Of a stretch of DNA of 36,413 nt, positions 1 to 7,367 are shown one piece after another (the stretch's first letter is position 1; each line of letters begins with the position of its first letter). The notes under the pieces are model-generated. The model saw only the letters and a program-made list of their open reading frames with translations, ran no database searches and had not been told where the DNA came from. The stretch covers positions 1 to 36,413 of the forward strand of contig JABDPB010000114.1 in NCBI GenBank assembly GCA_013042995.1. The letters are read 5' to 3'. The position numbers and the translations under genes were made by a program. This stretch comes from Ignavibacteriaceae bacterium (GTDB lineage: Bacteria > Bacteroidota > Ignavibacteria > Ignavibacteriales > Ignavibacteriaceae).

Positions 1-422
1 ATGAAGCAATAAAACAAAATAATAATGAAACTGTTTTAGTGATGATAAATTCTGTTTGTGGCTGTGCTGCGGGAAGTGCAAGACCTGGAATTTCACTTGC
101 ATTGCAAAATGACATAATTCCCGATAGACTTTATACCGGCTTTGCAGGACAAGAACGCGATGCAGTTGATAGAATAAGAGAATTAATCGGCAATCAACCA
201 CCATCTTCACCAAGCGTAGCACTTTTCAAAAACGGTGAAATCATTCATATGATGCACCGTCAAGAAATTGAAGGCAGAATGCCACAGGAAATTTCAAATG
301 ATTGGCGAAAATTATTTGATGAAAAGTGTGAAAAGAAAGGGCCATCAATTTCACCTGAACAGTTTGAAAAAGTTATGCATGCAAAGGCGTGTGGTTCAAA
401 AATTCCATTATACAATGAATAA
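1..422 (+). CDS. BrxA/BrxB (YphP/YqiW) family bacilliredoxin, 5' end missing
   Basis: This is the 3' portion of a thioredoxin-fold bacilliredoxin, a cytosolic protein that removes low-molecular-weight thiols from S-thiolated proteins. The frame is open from base 3 with no stop, and the residues before the first possible start (GTG at 39) already match the family (a TVLVMINS strand leading into the active site), so the true start lies left of the window. The redox motif is Cys-Gly-Cys in NSVCGCAAGSARPG, characteristic of the family; the C-terminal helices and the PSVALFKNGE strand are also typical. The family is about 140 residues long, so only the first 10 or so residues are missing. An Rrf2 regulator follows after 69 bp. 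In Bacteroidetes such genes often sit near the suf Fe-S operon; that link is an inference here. Confidence 0.9.
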   Translation, partial: EAIKQNNNETVLVMINSVCGCAAGSARPGISLALQNDIIPDRLYTGFAGQERDAVDRIRELIGNQPPSSPSVALFKNGEIIHMMHRQEIEGRMPQEISNDWRKLFDEKCEKKGPSISPEQFEKVMHAKACGSKIPLYNE

Positions 423-429
423 TTAATAA

Positions 430-477
430 AACCTACGAGGTTAATTACTTATATTTAATAGTCTATCCTCGAAGGTT
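430..477. promoter_or_regulatory. Two palindromic sites AwCCT-N3-AGGTT before the Rrf2 gene
   Basis: AACCT ACG AGGTT (430-442) is a perfect 5-bp inverted repeat. ATCCT CGA AGGTT (465-477) is the same motif with one mismatch. Their centres lie 35 bp apart, and the AT-rich segment between them (TATTTAATA) could hold a -10 element. The second site ends 14 bp before the Rrf2 start codon. A regulator binding here could control its own gene. Rrf2 proteins commonly autoregulate through inverted repeats, but assigning these sites to this protein is inference. Confidence 0.4.
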
Positions 478-491
478 GCAAAATATAATAA

Positions 492-971
492 ATGAAATTC
501 AGCACACAAGAAGAATACGGATTAAGACTTTTATTAAGAATTGCCAAAAGTGATTCTCCTAACGGATTGACAATTCCTGAGATAAGTGAATTGGAAGGTC
601 TTTCAACCGCAAACGTTGGAAAAATATTGCGTACATTGAGGATTGCCGGCTTCATTGAAAGTGCTCGAGGGCAAACAGGCGGTTACAAATTAAAAATGGA
701 TCCGAATGAAATTTTGATAGGTGATATTTTAACTTCTCTCGGCGGAAAACTATACGAGTCAAATTTTTGTGATACACATGCAGGAGTAGAAAACATCTGC
801 ACAAATTCTATTGATTGCAGTATCCGTTCTCTTTGGAAAACGATTCAAAATATGTTAGATGGTGTGCTTAGTAAATTTACATTGCAGGATCTTTTAGGGA
901 ACGAAGAAGAAGTTGAGGCGCTCGCAAATTCCTTTGCAGAAAAATTAGAAGCACAGCTTAATAAATACTAA
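492..971 (+). CDS. Rrf2 family transcriptional regulator (IscR-like)
   Basis: This is a 159-residue winged-helix regulator of the Rrf2 family. The N-terminal helix-turn-helix (about residues 1-60) has the family hallmarks EEYGLRLLLRIA, the recognition-helix region LSTANVGKILRTLRIAGF and the wing SARGQTGGYKL. Three cysteines, Cys93, Cys103 and Cys109 (C-X9-C-X5-C), form the usual Fe-S-binding loop of IscR/NsrR/RsrR-type proteins, so it probably senses Fe-S status, redox state or NO. The C-terminal acidic helix extends beyond the minimal fold. It starts at ATG 492, 69 bp after a bacilliredoxin gene, behind a pair of palindromes that may be its operator. Which cofactor and genes it controls cannot be read from the sequence. 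Confidence 0.9.
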   Translation: MKFSTQEEYGLRLLLRIAKSDSPNGLTIPEISELEGLSTANVGKILRTLRIAGFIESARGQTGGYKLKMDPNEILIGDILTSLGGKLYESNFCDTHAGVENICTNSIDCSIRSLWKTIQNMLDGVLSKFTLQDLLGNEEEVEALANSFAEKLEAQLNKY

Positions 972-977
972 TTCTTA

Positions 978-1322
978 TTATTCCTCCTTTTCATTAGTTG
1001 GCACATTATATCCTTCACTAATTAAACTATCGTATGATTTATAAACCTTAATTTCAACTTCGTTTGTTTGAAAAAAGCCTTTTGAAACTACTTTTACTCC
1101 TTTCACTTCCTTATACAATCTCACCGAAGCATAAAGCCGGTCTTCTGATATTAAATCATTTTCCAATTTAGATTTCTTTTCCGGAATATTTGAAATAGCC
1201 CAGTAAATTCCTTTCTTAGCATTCTGATAAGCCATATCAATGTCGTTCTCCAGTCGTTCCTGCGCGAATAAATTTGATAGGGCAAAAAGCACTAGTAAGC
1301 TTGATAAATAAATCAATTTCAT
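978..1322 (-). CDS. Small secreted protein of unknown function
   Basis: The 114-residue product has a clear Sec signal peptide (MKLIYLSSLLVLFALSNLFAQ, cleavage expected after Ala20 or nearby). The mature part is a charged Lys/Glu-rich domain of about 93 residues without cysteines or a known motif; it contains a SVRLYKEVKGVKVV segment and further beta-like stretches. The ATG is preceded on the minus strand by AGAGGA at a good distance. It lies tail-to-tail with the Rrf2 gene, 6 bp apart, and diverges from the TetR operon across a 158-bp intergenic region. I do not recognise the family. Periplasmic location is inferred from the signal peptide. Confidence 0.7.
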   Translation of the reverse strand: MKLIYLSSLLVLFALSNLFAQERLENDIDMAYQNAKKGIYWAISNIPEKKSKLENDLISEDRLYASVRLYKEVKGVKVVSKGFFQTNEVEIKVYKSYDSLISEGYNVPTNEKEE

Positions 1323-1405
1323 AGTTTCCTCTTATTTTAATTTGAATTTTAAACATTCATCTTTTTACAAACAAATATTATGTTTTATTTAATTATTTGC
1401 ACAAT

Positions 1406-1476
1406 TGGAAACTAATACTTGACATATCAGTTTCCATCATTTATATTGGAAACTAGAAAAACAAAAATAGTTTCTA
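1406..1476 (+). promoter_or_regulatory. Operator array of four half-sites (TGGAAACT / AGTTTCCA)
   Basis: TGGAAACT occurs at 1406-1413 and 1447-1454 on the plus strand. Its complement AGTTTCCA occurs at 1429-1436, and AGTTTCTA (one mismatch) at 1469-1476. The inner pair makes a palindrome with a 10-bp spacer; the outer pairs have spacers of 15 and 14 bp. The array covers the promoter and reaches within 5 bp of the TetR start codon, as expected for an autorepressed tetR-efflux operon. Confidence 0.65.
1419..1447 (+). promoter_or_regulatory. Sigma-70-like promoter of the efflux operon
   Basis: TTGACA (1419-1424) and TATATT (1442-1447) are separated by 17 bp. Transcription would start near 1454, giving a short leader of about 27 nt. 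The half-sites at 1429 and 1447 lie in the spacer and just after the -10, so bound repressor would block RNA polymerase. Confidence 0.6.
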
Positions 1477-1480
1477 AGAA

Positions 1481-2119
1481 TTGAATAAAAGAAAACCAAA
1501 TACTGAAACAAATTTAGAAAAGCAAAAAATCCTTAACTACGCAACTGAAAAATTTATGAGCGAAGGATTTTACAAAACTTCTATGGATTCTCTGGCATCA
1601 GAATTACAGATGAGCAAAAAAACTATCTACAAATATTTCTCATCAAAAGATGAATTAGTTGAAATAGTCGTTCTGTCTTTTATGAACGAAGTAAAAAATA
1701 GAATTGATTTGGTAATTAAGGAAGAAGATAATTCATTAGTACGCGCACTGCATCTTTTTGAAGTGATGCGGGATGTTACAACAAAGTTCAGTGATAAGTG
1801 GGTGAAAGATATTCGCTTACACCTTCCGAACCTCTGGAAAATAATTGATGAGTTTAGAACTAAAAGAGCTTACGCAGTTTTGGGAAGTATTATTCAGCAG
1901 GGACAAAAGGAAGGAATTATAATCGAAAAGCCTGTCGAGTTAATCATCCACTTGTATGTTTCCGCAATGCGCTCAATCGTTAACCCTGATTTTCTTATCT
2001 ATCAAAAAATGAATTACAAAGAAGCAATACAGCACACATTTGAAATTTTATTTAATGGAATTTTAACTCCAGCAGGAAAAAAGCAATTTAAAAAATCATT
2101 TAAGAAGGTTTTAAAATGA
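1481..2119 (+). CDS. TetR/AcrR family repressor of the efflux operon
   Basis: This is a 212-residue TetR-family regulator. The N-terminal DNA-binding domain (about residues 12-58) shows KQKILNYATEKFMSEGF, then the helix-turn-helix LASELQMSKKTIYKYFSSKDEL. The remaining helical domain (about 60-200) would bind the inducer. The start is TTG at 1481: it gives the normal family N-terminus, the next in-frame Met lies inside the domain, and no strong Shine-Dalgarno is visible. The stop overlaps the next ATG (ATGA), so it is translationally coupled to the HlyD gene. The order tetR-hlyD-ABC-permeases matches E. coli cecR(ybiH)-ybhGFSR, which suggests it represses this operon in response to a toxic compound. 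The inducer is unknown. Confidence 0.88.
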   Translation: MNKRKPNTETNLEKQKILNYATEKFMSEGFYKTSMDSLASELQMSKKTIYKYFSSKDELVEIVVLSFMNEVKNRIDLVIKEEDNSLVRALHLFEVMRDVTTKFSDKWVKDIRLHLPNLWKIIDEFRTKRAYAVLGSIIQQGQKEGIIIEKPVELIIHLYVSAMRSIVNPDFLIYQKMNYKEAIQHTFEILFNGILTPAGKKQFKKSFKKVLK

Positions 2120-3078
2120 AAAAAGTTCTAGCTAGCTTCAGCATAGTAATGATGTACCTTCTCCTAGCATGTAATGGAAACAATGAAGGAAACATTGAAG
2201 CATCAGGAAATATTGAAGCAACAAATATTATTATTAGTTCGCAGGTTACCGGAGAAGTTCTTCAAATCATAAAAGATGAAGGAGCTAAAGTAAGTGCAGG
2301 CGATACCATAATAATAATTGATCCTGAAACTTATGAATTAAAATTGCAGGAGGTTTTAGCAGTGAAAGATGCTGCTGAAGCACAATTAAATCTTCTCAAA
2401 AAGGGAGCGAGGAGCGAAGATGTAAACCAAGCTGAGGAAAATCAACAGCAGGCAAAAATAGGGTTTGAACTCGCTAAAAAAGATAAAGAGCGAATGGAGA
2501 ATCTTTATCAATCGCAAACAATTACTAAAAAACAGTACGATGATGCGGTGGCGAATTATGAAATAAATCTTGCTAGGTTAAACGCTGCTAAAGAAAATCT
2601 TCAAAAGATAAAAAATCTTTCACGCCCCGAAGAACTAAAGCAAGCTGAAGCCAATCTTAACCGTGCAATTGCAATTGTTAATTTGATTAAAAAGAATTTA
2701 AACGATTGTTATATTACCTCCCCTTCATCGGGATTCATCACACAAAAATTTATTGAGAAGGGAGAAACAGCTGGAATGATGTCTTCCCTTTTCCAGGTTG
2801 CTGATTTGAGTACAGTTGAAATTGTGATTTACATTCGCGAAACTGAATTGGGTAAAGTCAAGCTTGGGCAGAATGCTGAAATCTCAGTTGATACTTATCC
2901 TGATAAATCTTATACAGGTAAAGTAATTTACATTTCGCCAGAAGCAGAGTTCACCCCAAAAAATATTCAGACACAGGAAGAAAGAACGAAATTAGTTTTT
3001 GCTGTAAAAATCAAAATCGATAATTCAAACTTTGAACTGAAGGATGGAATGCCTGCAGATGCAGTCATTATTCTTTAA
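2116..3078 (+). CDS. HlyD/YbhG-type periplasmic adaptor lipoprotein
   Basis: This is the membrane-fusion subunit of a tripartite ABC exporter, bridging the inner-membrane permease and TolC. The 320-residue protein starts with a lipoprotein signal (YLLLAC, lipid-modified Cys19). Residues about 30-75 form the first lipoyl/barrel-sandwich half (SSQVTGEVLQIIKDEGAKVSAGD). Residues about 85-195 are a long coiled-coil hairpin rich in Ala, Gln, Glu and Lys. The second lipoyl half begins at YITSPSSGFI and is followed by a beta-barrel domain (VEIVIYIRETELGKVKLGQ). The coiled-coil opening GARSEDVNQAEE resembles YbhG. ATG 2116 overlaps the tetR stop; the 3' end lies just before the ATPase gene. Transported substrate is unknown. 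Confidence 0.9.
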   Translation: MKKVLASFSIVMMYLLLACNGNNEGNIEASGNIEATNIIISSQVTGEVLQIIKDEGAKVSAGDTIIIIDPETYELKLQEVLAVKDAAEAQLNLLKKGARSEDVNQAEENQQQAKIGFELAKKDKERMENLYQSQTITKKQYDDAVANYEINLARLNAAKENLQKIKNLSRPEELKQAEANLNRAIAIVNLIKKNLNDCYITSPSSGFITQKFIEKGETAGMMSSLFQVADLSTVEIVIYIRETELGKVKLGQNAEISVDTYPDKSYTGKVIYISPEAEFTPKNIQTQEERTKLVFAVKIKIDNSNFELKDGMPADAVIIL

Positions 3079-3082
3079 TCAA

Positions 3083-3997
3083 ATGGATATTATAATTCAA
3101 ATATCGAACCTAAAAAAAAGCTATAATGAGATTGAGGCTGTAAAGCAACTCAATCTAGATATTAACGAAGGTGAAATGTTTGGATTGGTTGGACCAGATG
3201 GAGCTGGTAAAACAACTACAATCAGAATTCTTTGCGGATTGCTAAAAACTGATTCTGGCAGTGTGAAAGTGTTCGGATTGGATTTAAACAAAAAGAAGAA
3301 CGAAATTCAAGATCAAATTGGATATCTATCACAAAAGTTCAGTCTATACGGTGATCTTTCAATTGATGAAAATATTGAGTTCTTTGCAGATATTCATAAC
3401 GTAAAAAATTTTAAAGCACGAAGAGATGAGCTTCTTCAATTCACACGGCTCACACCTTTTCGAGATAGACTTGCTGATAAACTTTCGGGGGGAATGCGGC
3501 AAAAGCTTGCACTCGCTTGCTCATTAATTCACAAACCTAAAATAATTTTTCTCGATGAACCAACCACGGGTGTTGATCCTGTTTCGCGAAGAGATTTTTG
3601 GAAAATCTTATCTGATCTGCAAAAAGATGGAATTACAATTTTAATGACAACACCCTATCTCGATGAAGCAGAAAGATGTAACCGCGTTGCGCTGATGAAT
3701 AATGGCGAAATTATTGCGGTGGATACTCCGCAAAATATTAAATCATCAATTAATAAAAGCGTGATTGAAATTATTTGTGATGATATAAAAAAAGCATATT
3801 TAATTTTAAAGGAAAAGTACATTGATGATGTTCAAATTTTTGGAGATAGAATTAATATTATAACTGATAGTGCACAAAAAACAATGGTTGAAATCAAGTT
3901 AACATTAAATAGAAATAACTTAGAGTTGCAAAGCCATCGAATCATTACACCTTCCCTGGAAAATGTTTTTATTCATCTTGTAAAAAAGGCAAGTTAA
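3083..3997 (+). CDS. ABC exporter ATPase 1 (YbhF N-half-like), H-loop His replaced by Pro
   Basis: This nucleotide-binding subunit powers the exporter. The chosen start is ATG 3083 (MDIIIQISNLKKSY), just after the HlyD stop; an upstream in-frame ATG at 3044 would add 13 unrelated residues overlapping hlyD. From 3083 the 304-residue protein has Walker A GPDGAGKTT (37-45), Q-loop YLSQ (Gln84), an intact signature LSGGMRQ (134-140) and Walker B IIFLDE (154-159). Where the catalytic H-loop His is expected, the sequence is TTPYLDEAE with Pro191. The C-terminal domain (about 215-304) ends in LENVFIHLV, as in drug-type ATPases. It looks like the N-terminal half of YbhF and would pair with the ATPase at 5306. 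Confidence 0.92.
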   Translation: MDIIIQISNLKKSYNEIEAVKQLNLDINEGEMFGLVGPDGAGKTTTIRILCGLLKTDSGSVKVFGLDLNKKKNEIQDQIGYLSQKFSLYGDLSIDENIEFFADIHNVKNFKARRDELLQFTRLTPFRDRLADKLSGGMRQKLALACSLIHKPKIIFLDEPTTGVDPVSRRDFWKILSDLQKDGITILMTTPYLDEAERCNRVALMNNGEIIAVDTPQNIKSSINKSVIEIICDDIKKAYLILKEKYIDDVQIFGDRINIITDSAQKTMVEIKLTLNRNNLELQSHRIITPSLENVFIHLVKKAS

Positions 3998-4000
3998 AAA

Positions 4001-5302
4001 ATGAAACGAATAATAATTTTTCTACTGTTTTATTCCGCGACCATTTTCTCACAGAATAAACTAACGCTGGAAGAAAGTTTACAAATAGGTTTAGAAAACA
4101 GCAGGTTAATAAAAATTTCTGAATCATTTTTAAACATTACGGATGCAAAGGTAACTGAATTTACATCGCAGATGCTTCCGAAGTTAAGTTTGAGCGCAGG
4201 CTACACTTATATGAATTTAAATAATCCAACCGAGTTAGGAATTGGTCCTGCACCGATTAAGATTGTAAATCCTTTTTATGCTTACGGAATGCAGCTATCA
4301 ATTCAACAGCCTATTTTCACGGGTTTTCAGCTATCATCACTTCGTAGCTCTGCAAAAAATACTTACGAAGCAATAAACTTTGAACATCAAAAGAATATTA
4401 GTAACAAAGCGCTTGAAATTTATACGGCATTCTGGAGTTTCTATAAATCACAAAAGCAAGTTGAATTAATAGAAGAATATCTATCATCTCTTAAAAATAA
4501 TTTTAAACAAACAAAAGATTTTTTGGATAACGGTTTAGTTACAATGAATGATTATTTGAAGATGAAAGCTCAGGTTTCTAGCACTGAGTTAAATTTAATT
4601 GATACAAAAAATAATCGCGAAATAGCGCGCGCATCATTTAACACAGCCCTGGGTTTACAGCTGAATGAACAAACTGACATACAAACTTCTTTTCATTTTG
4701 ATTACAATCAATTTCTCAACTACGAAGATCTTTTAAGTGATGCTTTGAATAACAGAGATGAATTAAAATCACTCGAATATAAAATTGAAGCAGGCAAAGA
4801 CAGAGTTACTGCAGCTAATTCAAGTTGGTGGCCTAAAATTTATGCAAGCGGAAGTTTTTATCTGTATAACTTAAACGCAAGGACTTTTTCAATTGAAGAC
4901 GAGCGTTTGCAAATGTGGTTTGTTGGTTTGTCACTTAATTGGGATTTGTGGAATTGGGGTTACACGTCTTCAAAATCTTTGCAGGCTAAAGAAGAAGTTA
5001 TTCAAAGCAGAGAATCGTATGAATTGTTAAAAGAACAAATTGAACTCGAAGTTTACAATGCATATTTAAAATTTAAAAGCGAAAAAGAAAAAATAAACGT
5101 AAGCAATTTAACTGTTGAATCTGCAGAAGAAAATTTGCGTTTAACAAATGAAAAATATGATTATCAGCTTGCAACAAGCAACGATATGATTGATGCGGAA
5201 GTTGAATTACTTGATGCAAAAACAAAGCTTGCATTTTCAAAAGCTGATTTTGAATTAGCAAGGGTTAGGCTAGAATTGACTATAGGAAATAAAATCTACT
5301 AA
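4001..5302 (+). CDS. TolC family outer-membrane efflux protein
   Basis: This 433-residue TolC-like channel forms the outer-membrane exit of the exporter. It has a signal peptide (MKRIIIFLLFYSATIFSQ) and the two repeated TolC halves: LTLEESLQIGLENSRLIK opens the first and LSDALNNRDELKSLEYKI the second. In each half long helices (KQVELIEEYLSSLKNNFKQT; ESAEENLRLTNEKYDY) alternate with beta segments such as LSLSAGYTYMNL and MWFVGLSLNWDLWN. It starts 3 bp after ATPase 1 and ends 3 bp before ATPase 2, so the channel gene sits between the two ATPase genes. Together with the HlyD lipoprotein and permeases this one operon encodes a whole tripartite pump. Confidence 0.92.
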   Translation: MKRIIIFLLFYSATIFSQNKLTLEESLQIGLENSRLIKISESFLNITDAKVTEFTSQMLPKLSLSAGYTYMNLNNPTELGIGPAPIKIVNPFYAYGMQLSIQQPIFTGFQLSSLRSSAKNTYEAINFEHQKNISNKALEIYTAFWSFYKSQKQVELIEEYLSSLKNNFKQTKDFLDNGLVTMNDYLKMKAQVSSTELNLIDTKNNREIARASFNTALGLQLNEQTDIQTSFHFDYNQFLNYEDLLSDALNNRDELKSLEYKIEAGKDRVTAANSSWWPKIYASGSFYLYNLNARTFSIEDERLQMWFVGLSLNWDLWNWGYTSSKSLQAKEEVIQSRESYELLKEQIELEVYNAYLKFKSEKEKINVSNLTVESAEENLRLTNEKYDYQLATSNDMIDAEVELLDAKTKLAFSKADFELARVRLELTIGNKIY

Positions 5303-5305
5303 AAT

Positions 5306-6241
5306 ATGAATAGCATCGAAGTTAAGAATCTTACAAAAACATTTGGAAATTTTACAGCAGTAAATTCAATTTCTTTCGATATAAAGAAAGGTGAAATATT
5401 CGGATTTCTCGGTGCAAATGGCGCTGGGAAAACTACAACTATAAGAATGCTGTGTGGTATATTAGCTCCAACTTCCGGTGATGCCATAGTTGGTGGCTAC
5501 AGCATAATGAAACAATCTGAAAAAGTAAAAACTAAAATCGGATACATGTCTCAAAGGTTTTCACTTTATAACGATCTTACAGTTGAGGAAAACATTAATT
5601 TCTTTAGCGGAGTTTATGATATACATGAAGAGAAATTAAAAGAAAGGAAAAAGTGGGTTTTATCAATTGCAAACATTGAAGGGAAAGAAAAATTATTAAC
5701 AGGTTCGTTGCCTGGAGGAATAAAACAAAGATTAGCACTCGGCACTGCGGTTATTCATCAACCTGAAATTGTATTTTTAGATGAACCAACAAGCGGCGTT
5801 GATCCAATATCGCGAAGAAATTTTTGGGAGCTAATTAATTTATTGGCTGATGAAGGCGTTACGGTTTTAGTTACAACTCACTATTTGGAAGAAGCTGAAT
5901 TCTGCAACAATATAATTATGATAGACAAAGGTAAAATAATTGCAGAGGGAAATGCAAAAGAATTAAAGTTGCAGCACATAAAAAATAAAATTTATGAACT
6001 AGAATGTGAAAACCCTGTTGAAGTGATGGAGTTGTTAAAAACATCAAATTTTGTGGGTGAGATTTCAATCTTCGGAAACAATCTTCATTTAAGTGTAAAT
6101 GAACAATTTAAAGATGAAGAACAAATTAATTCATTTATTAAAGAATCAAGCAACTATAATGTTAATAAGCTGGATGAAATAACAGCAACTCTTGAGGATG
6201 TGTTTATTCATCTTTTAGAAAAAGGAAACGAAGTTGCTTAA
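5306..6241 (+). CDS. ABC exporter ATPase 2 (YbhF C-half-like), altered signature LPGG
   Basis: This is the second nucleotide-binding subunit, 311 residues. It has Walker A GANGAGKTT (36-44), Q-loop YMSQ (Gln82), Walker B IVFLDE (155-160), DEPTSGVDPISRR and an intact H-loop His192 (TTHYLEEAE). The ABC signature reads LPGGIKQ (135-141), with Pro replacing the Ser of LSGGQ. The C-terminal part ends in LEDVFIHLLEKG. Its altered signature complements the missing His in ATPase 1, so a heterodimer would have one complete and one degenerate ATP site. E. coli YbhF, where both heads are fused, is the closest architecture I know. The permease gene starts inside its last codons (8-bp overlap). Confidence 0.92.
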   Translation: MNSIEVKNLTKTFGNFTAVNSISFDIKKGEIFGFLGANGAGKTTTIRMLCGILAPTSGDAIVGGYSIMKQSEKVKTKIGYMSQRFSLYNDLTVEENINFFSGVYDIHEEKLKERKKWVLSIANIEGKEKLLTGSLPGGIKQRLALGTAVIHQPEIVFLDEPTSGVDPISRRNFWELINLLADEGVTVLVTTHYLEEAEFCNNIIMIDKGKIIAEGNAKELKLQHIKNKIYELECENPVEVMELLKTSNFVGEISIFGNNLHLSVNEQFKDEEQINSFIKESSNYNVNKLDEITATLEDVFIHLLEKGNEVA

Positions 6242-7367
6242 AAGAATTTTTGCAATTGTTAAAAAAGAGGTACGCCAGCTTAAGCGTGATGTAAGATTGC
6301 TCGCTGTAATTTTTTCATTCCCCGTAATTCTGCTGATAATGTTTGGTTATGCTGTAAATTTTGATGTAAAGAATATAAAGATCGCCGTTTACAATCAGGA
6401 TGGAGGTAAACTTAGTAGAGATTTTATAAAGACATTAATCAACTCTGAATATTTTAATCTGGTTGGGATGATCAACAGCAATGACGTTGCTAATAAATAT
6501 CTCGATCAAAAAACTGCGCAATGTATTGTAGTTATTCCAAATGAATTTTCAAAAAAGATAAATTCAAATCAAAATACTTCAATTCAATATTTAATAGATG
6601 GAGTGGATGCAAACACTGCTTCAATTATTCAAAATTATATGTTTGGCGCTACTGCACAATTCAACAAAAAAGTAACCACGGAATTTTTAGCACGAAATGG
6701 ATTAAAAGAGTTCACTCCCCTTTCAATCGAAACACAGTTTTGGTTTAATCCTGATTTAAAGACGACGCGATATTTAATACCAGGATTAATAGCAATGATT
6801 TTAATCGTAACTGCAGTGATAACCGTTGCCCTGTCGTTTGTAAGAGAAAAAGAAAAGGGTACAATGGAGCAGTTAAATGTTTCGTCACTTAAAACAATTG
6901 AATTAATCATCGGAAAAACATTTCCTTTTGTTGTTATAGCTTTAGTAAATGCTGGGTTAATTTTACTTGCAGGTTACTTAATTTTTGGTGTTGAAATGAA
7001 AGGCAGTTACCTTCTTCTTCTTTTAACAACATTAATTTTTCTCACTGCATCAACTTCGCTTGGAATTTTTATTTCTGTTGTTTCTGATTCTCAGCAAGTT
7101 GCATTTACTGCAGCAACATTTATTTCACTTCTTCCTTCATTGATCCTTTCAGGTTTTGTTTTTCCGATTGACAGTATGCCTTTTGTAATTCAAATAATTA
7201 CAAATATCACTCCTGCAAAATTTTTTATAGAGATTTTACGTGCAATAATATTAAGAGGTGTTGGTGTTGCAGCATTCTGGGATCAGATAATTTATCTTCT
7301 CATCTTCATTTTTGTCTTGATTGTGCTCGCTTCGATAATTGGAAAAAGAAAGGCAGAAGCTGCATGA
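6234..7367 (+). CDS. ABC-2 type permease 1 (YbhS/YbhR-like)
   Basis: This is the 377-residue transmembrane subunit of the exporter. It has the ABC-2 layout: a cytoplasmic start (RIFAIVKKEVRQLKRD), a first membrane helix (VIFSFPVILLIMFGYAV, about 26-42), a periplasmic domain of roughly 130 residues (IAVYNQDGGKLSRDFIKTL onward), then five helices from about residue 180 to the end. The conserved FVREKEKGTMEQLNVSSLK loop follows the second helix and LSGFVFPIDSMPFVIQ lies near the end. The start is TTG at 6234, overlapping the ATPase 2 stop by 8 bp; this gives a normal N-terminus. It ends in an ATGA overlap with permease 2. The two permeases are paralogues and probably form a heterodimer. Confidence 0.9.
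   Translation: MLKRIFAIVKKEVRQLKRDVRLLAVIFSFPVILLIMFGYAVNFDVKNIKIAVYNQDGGKLSRDFIKTLINSEYFNLVGMINSNDVANKYLDQKTAQCIVVIPNEFSKKINSNQNTSIQYLIDGVDANTASIIQNYMFGATAQFNKKVTTEFLARNGLKEFTPLSIETQFWFNPDLKTTRYLIPGLIAMILIVTAVITVALSFVREKEKGTMEQLNVSSLKTIELIIGKTFPFVVIALVNAGLILLAGYLIFGVEMKGSYLLLLLTTLIFLTASTSLGIFISVVSDSQQVAFTAATFISLLPSLILSGFVFPIDSMPFVIQIITNITPAKFFIEILRAIILRGVGVAAFWDQIIYLLIFIFVLIVLASIIGKRKAEAA

Noticed and set aside
39-422. GTG at 39 as the start of the bacilliredoxin
   Set aside because: The frame is open to the left edge and the upstream residues already fit the family, so the real start is outside the window.
455-655. Minus-strand frame overlapping the Rrf2 gene start
   Set aside because: It is the shadow of a well-supported gene on the other strand.
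3044-3082. ATG at 3044 as the start of ABC ATPase 1
   Set aside because: It overlaps the end of the HlyD gene by 35 bp and adds residues without family similarity; ATG 3083 gives the normal ABC start.
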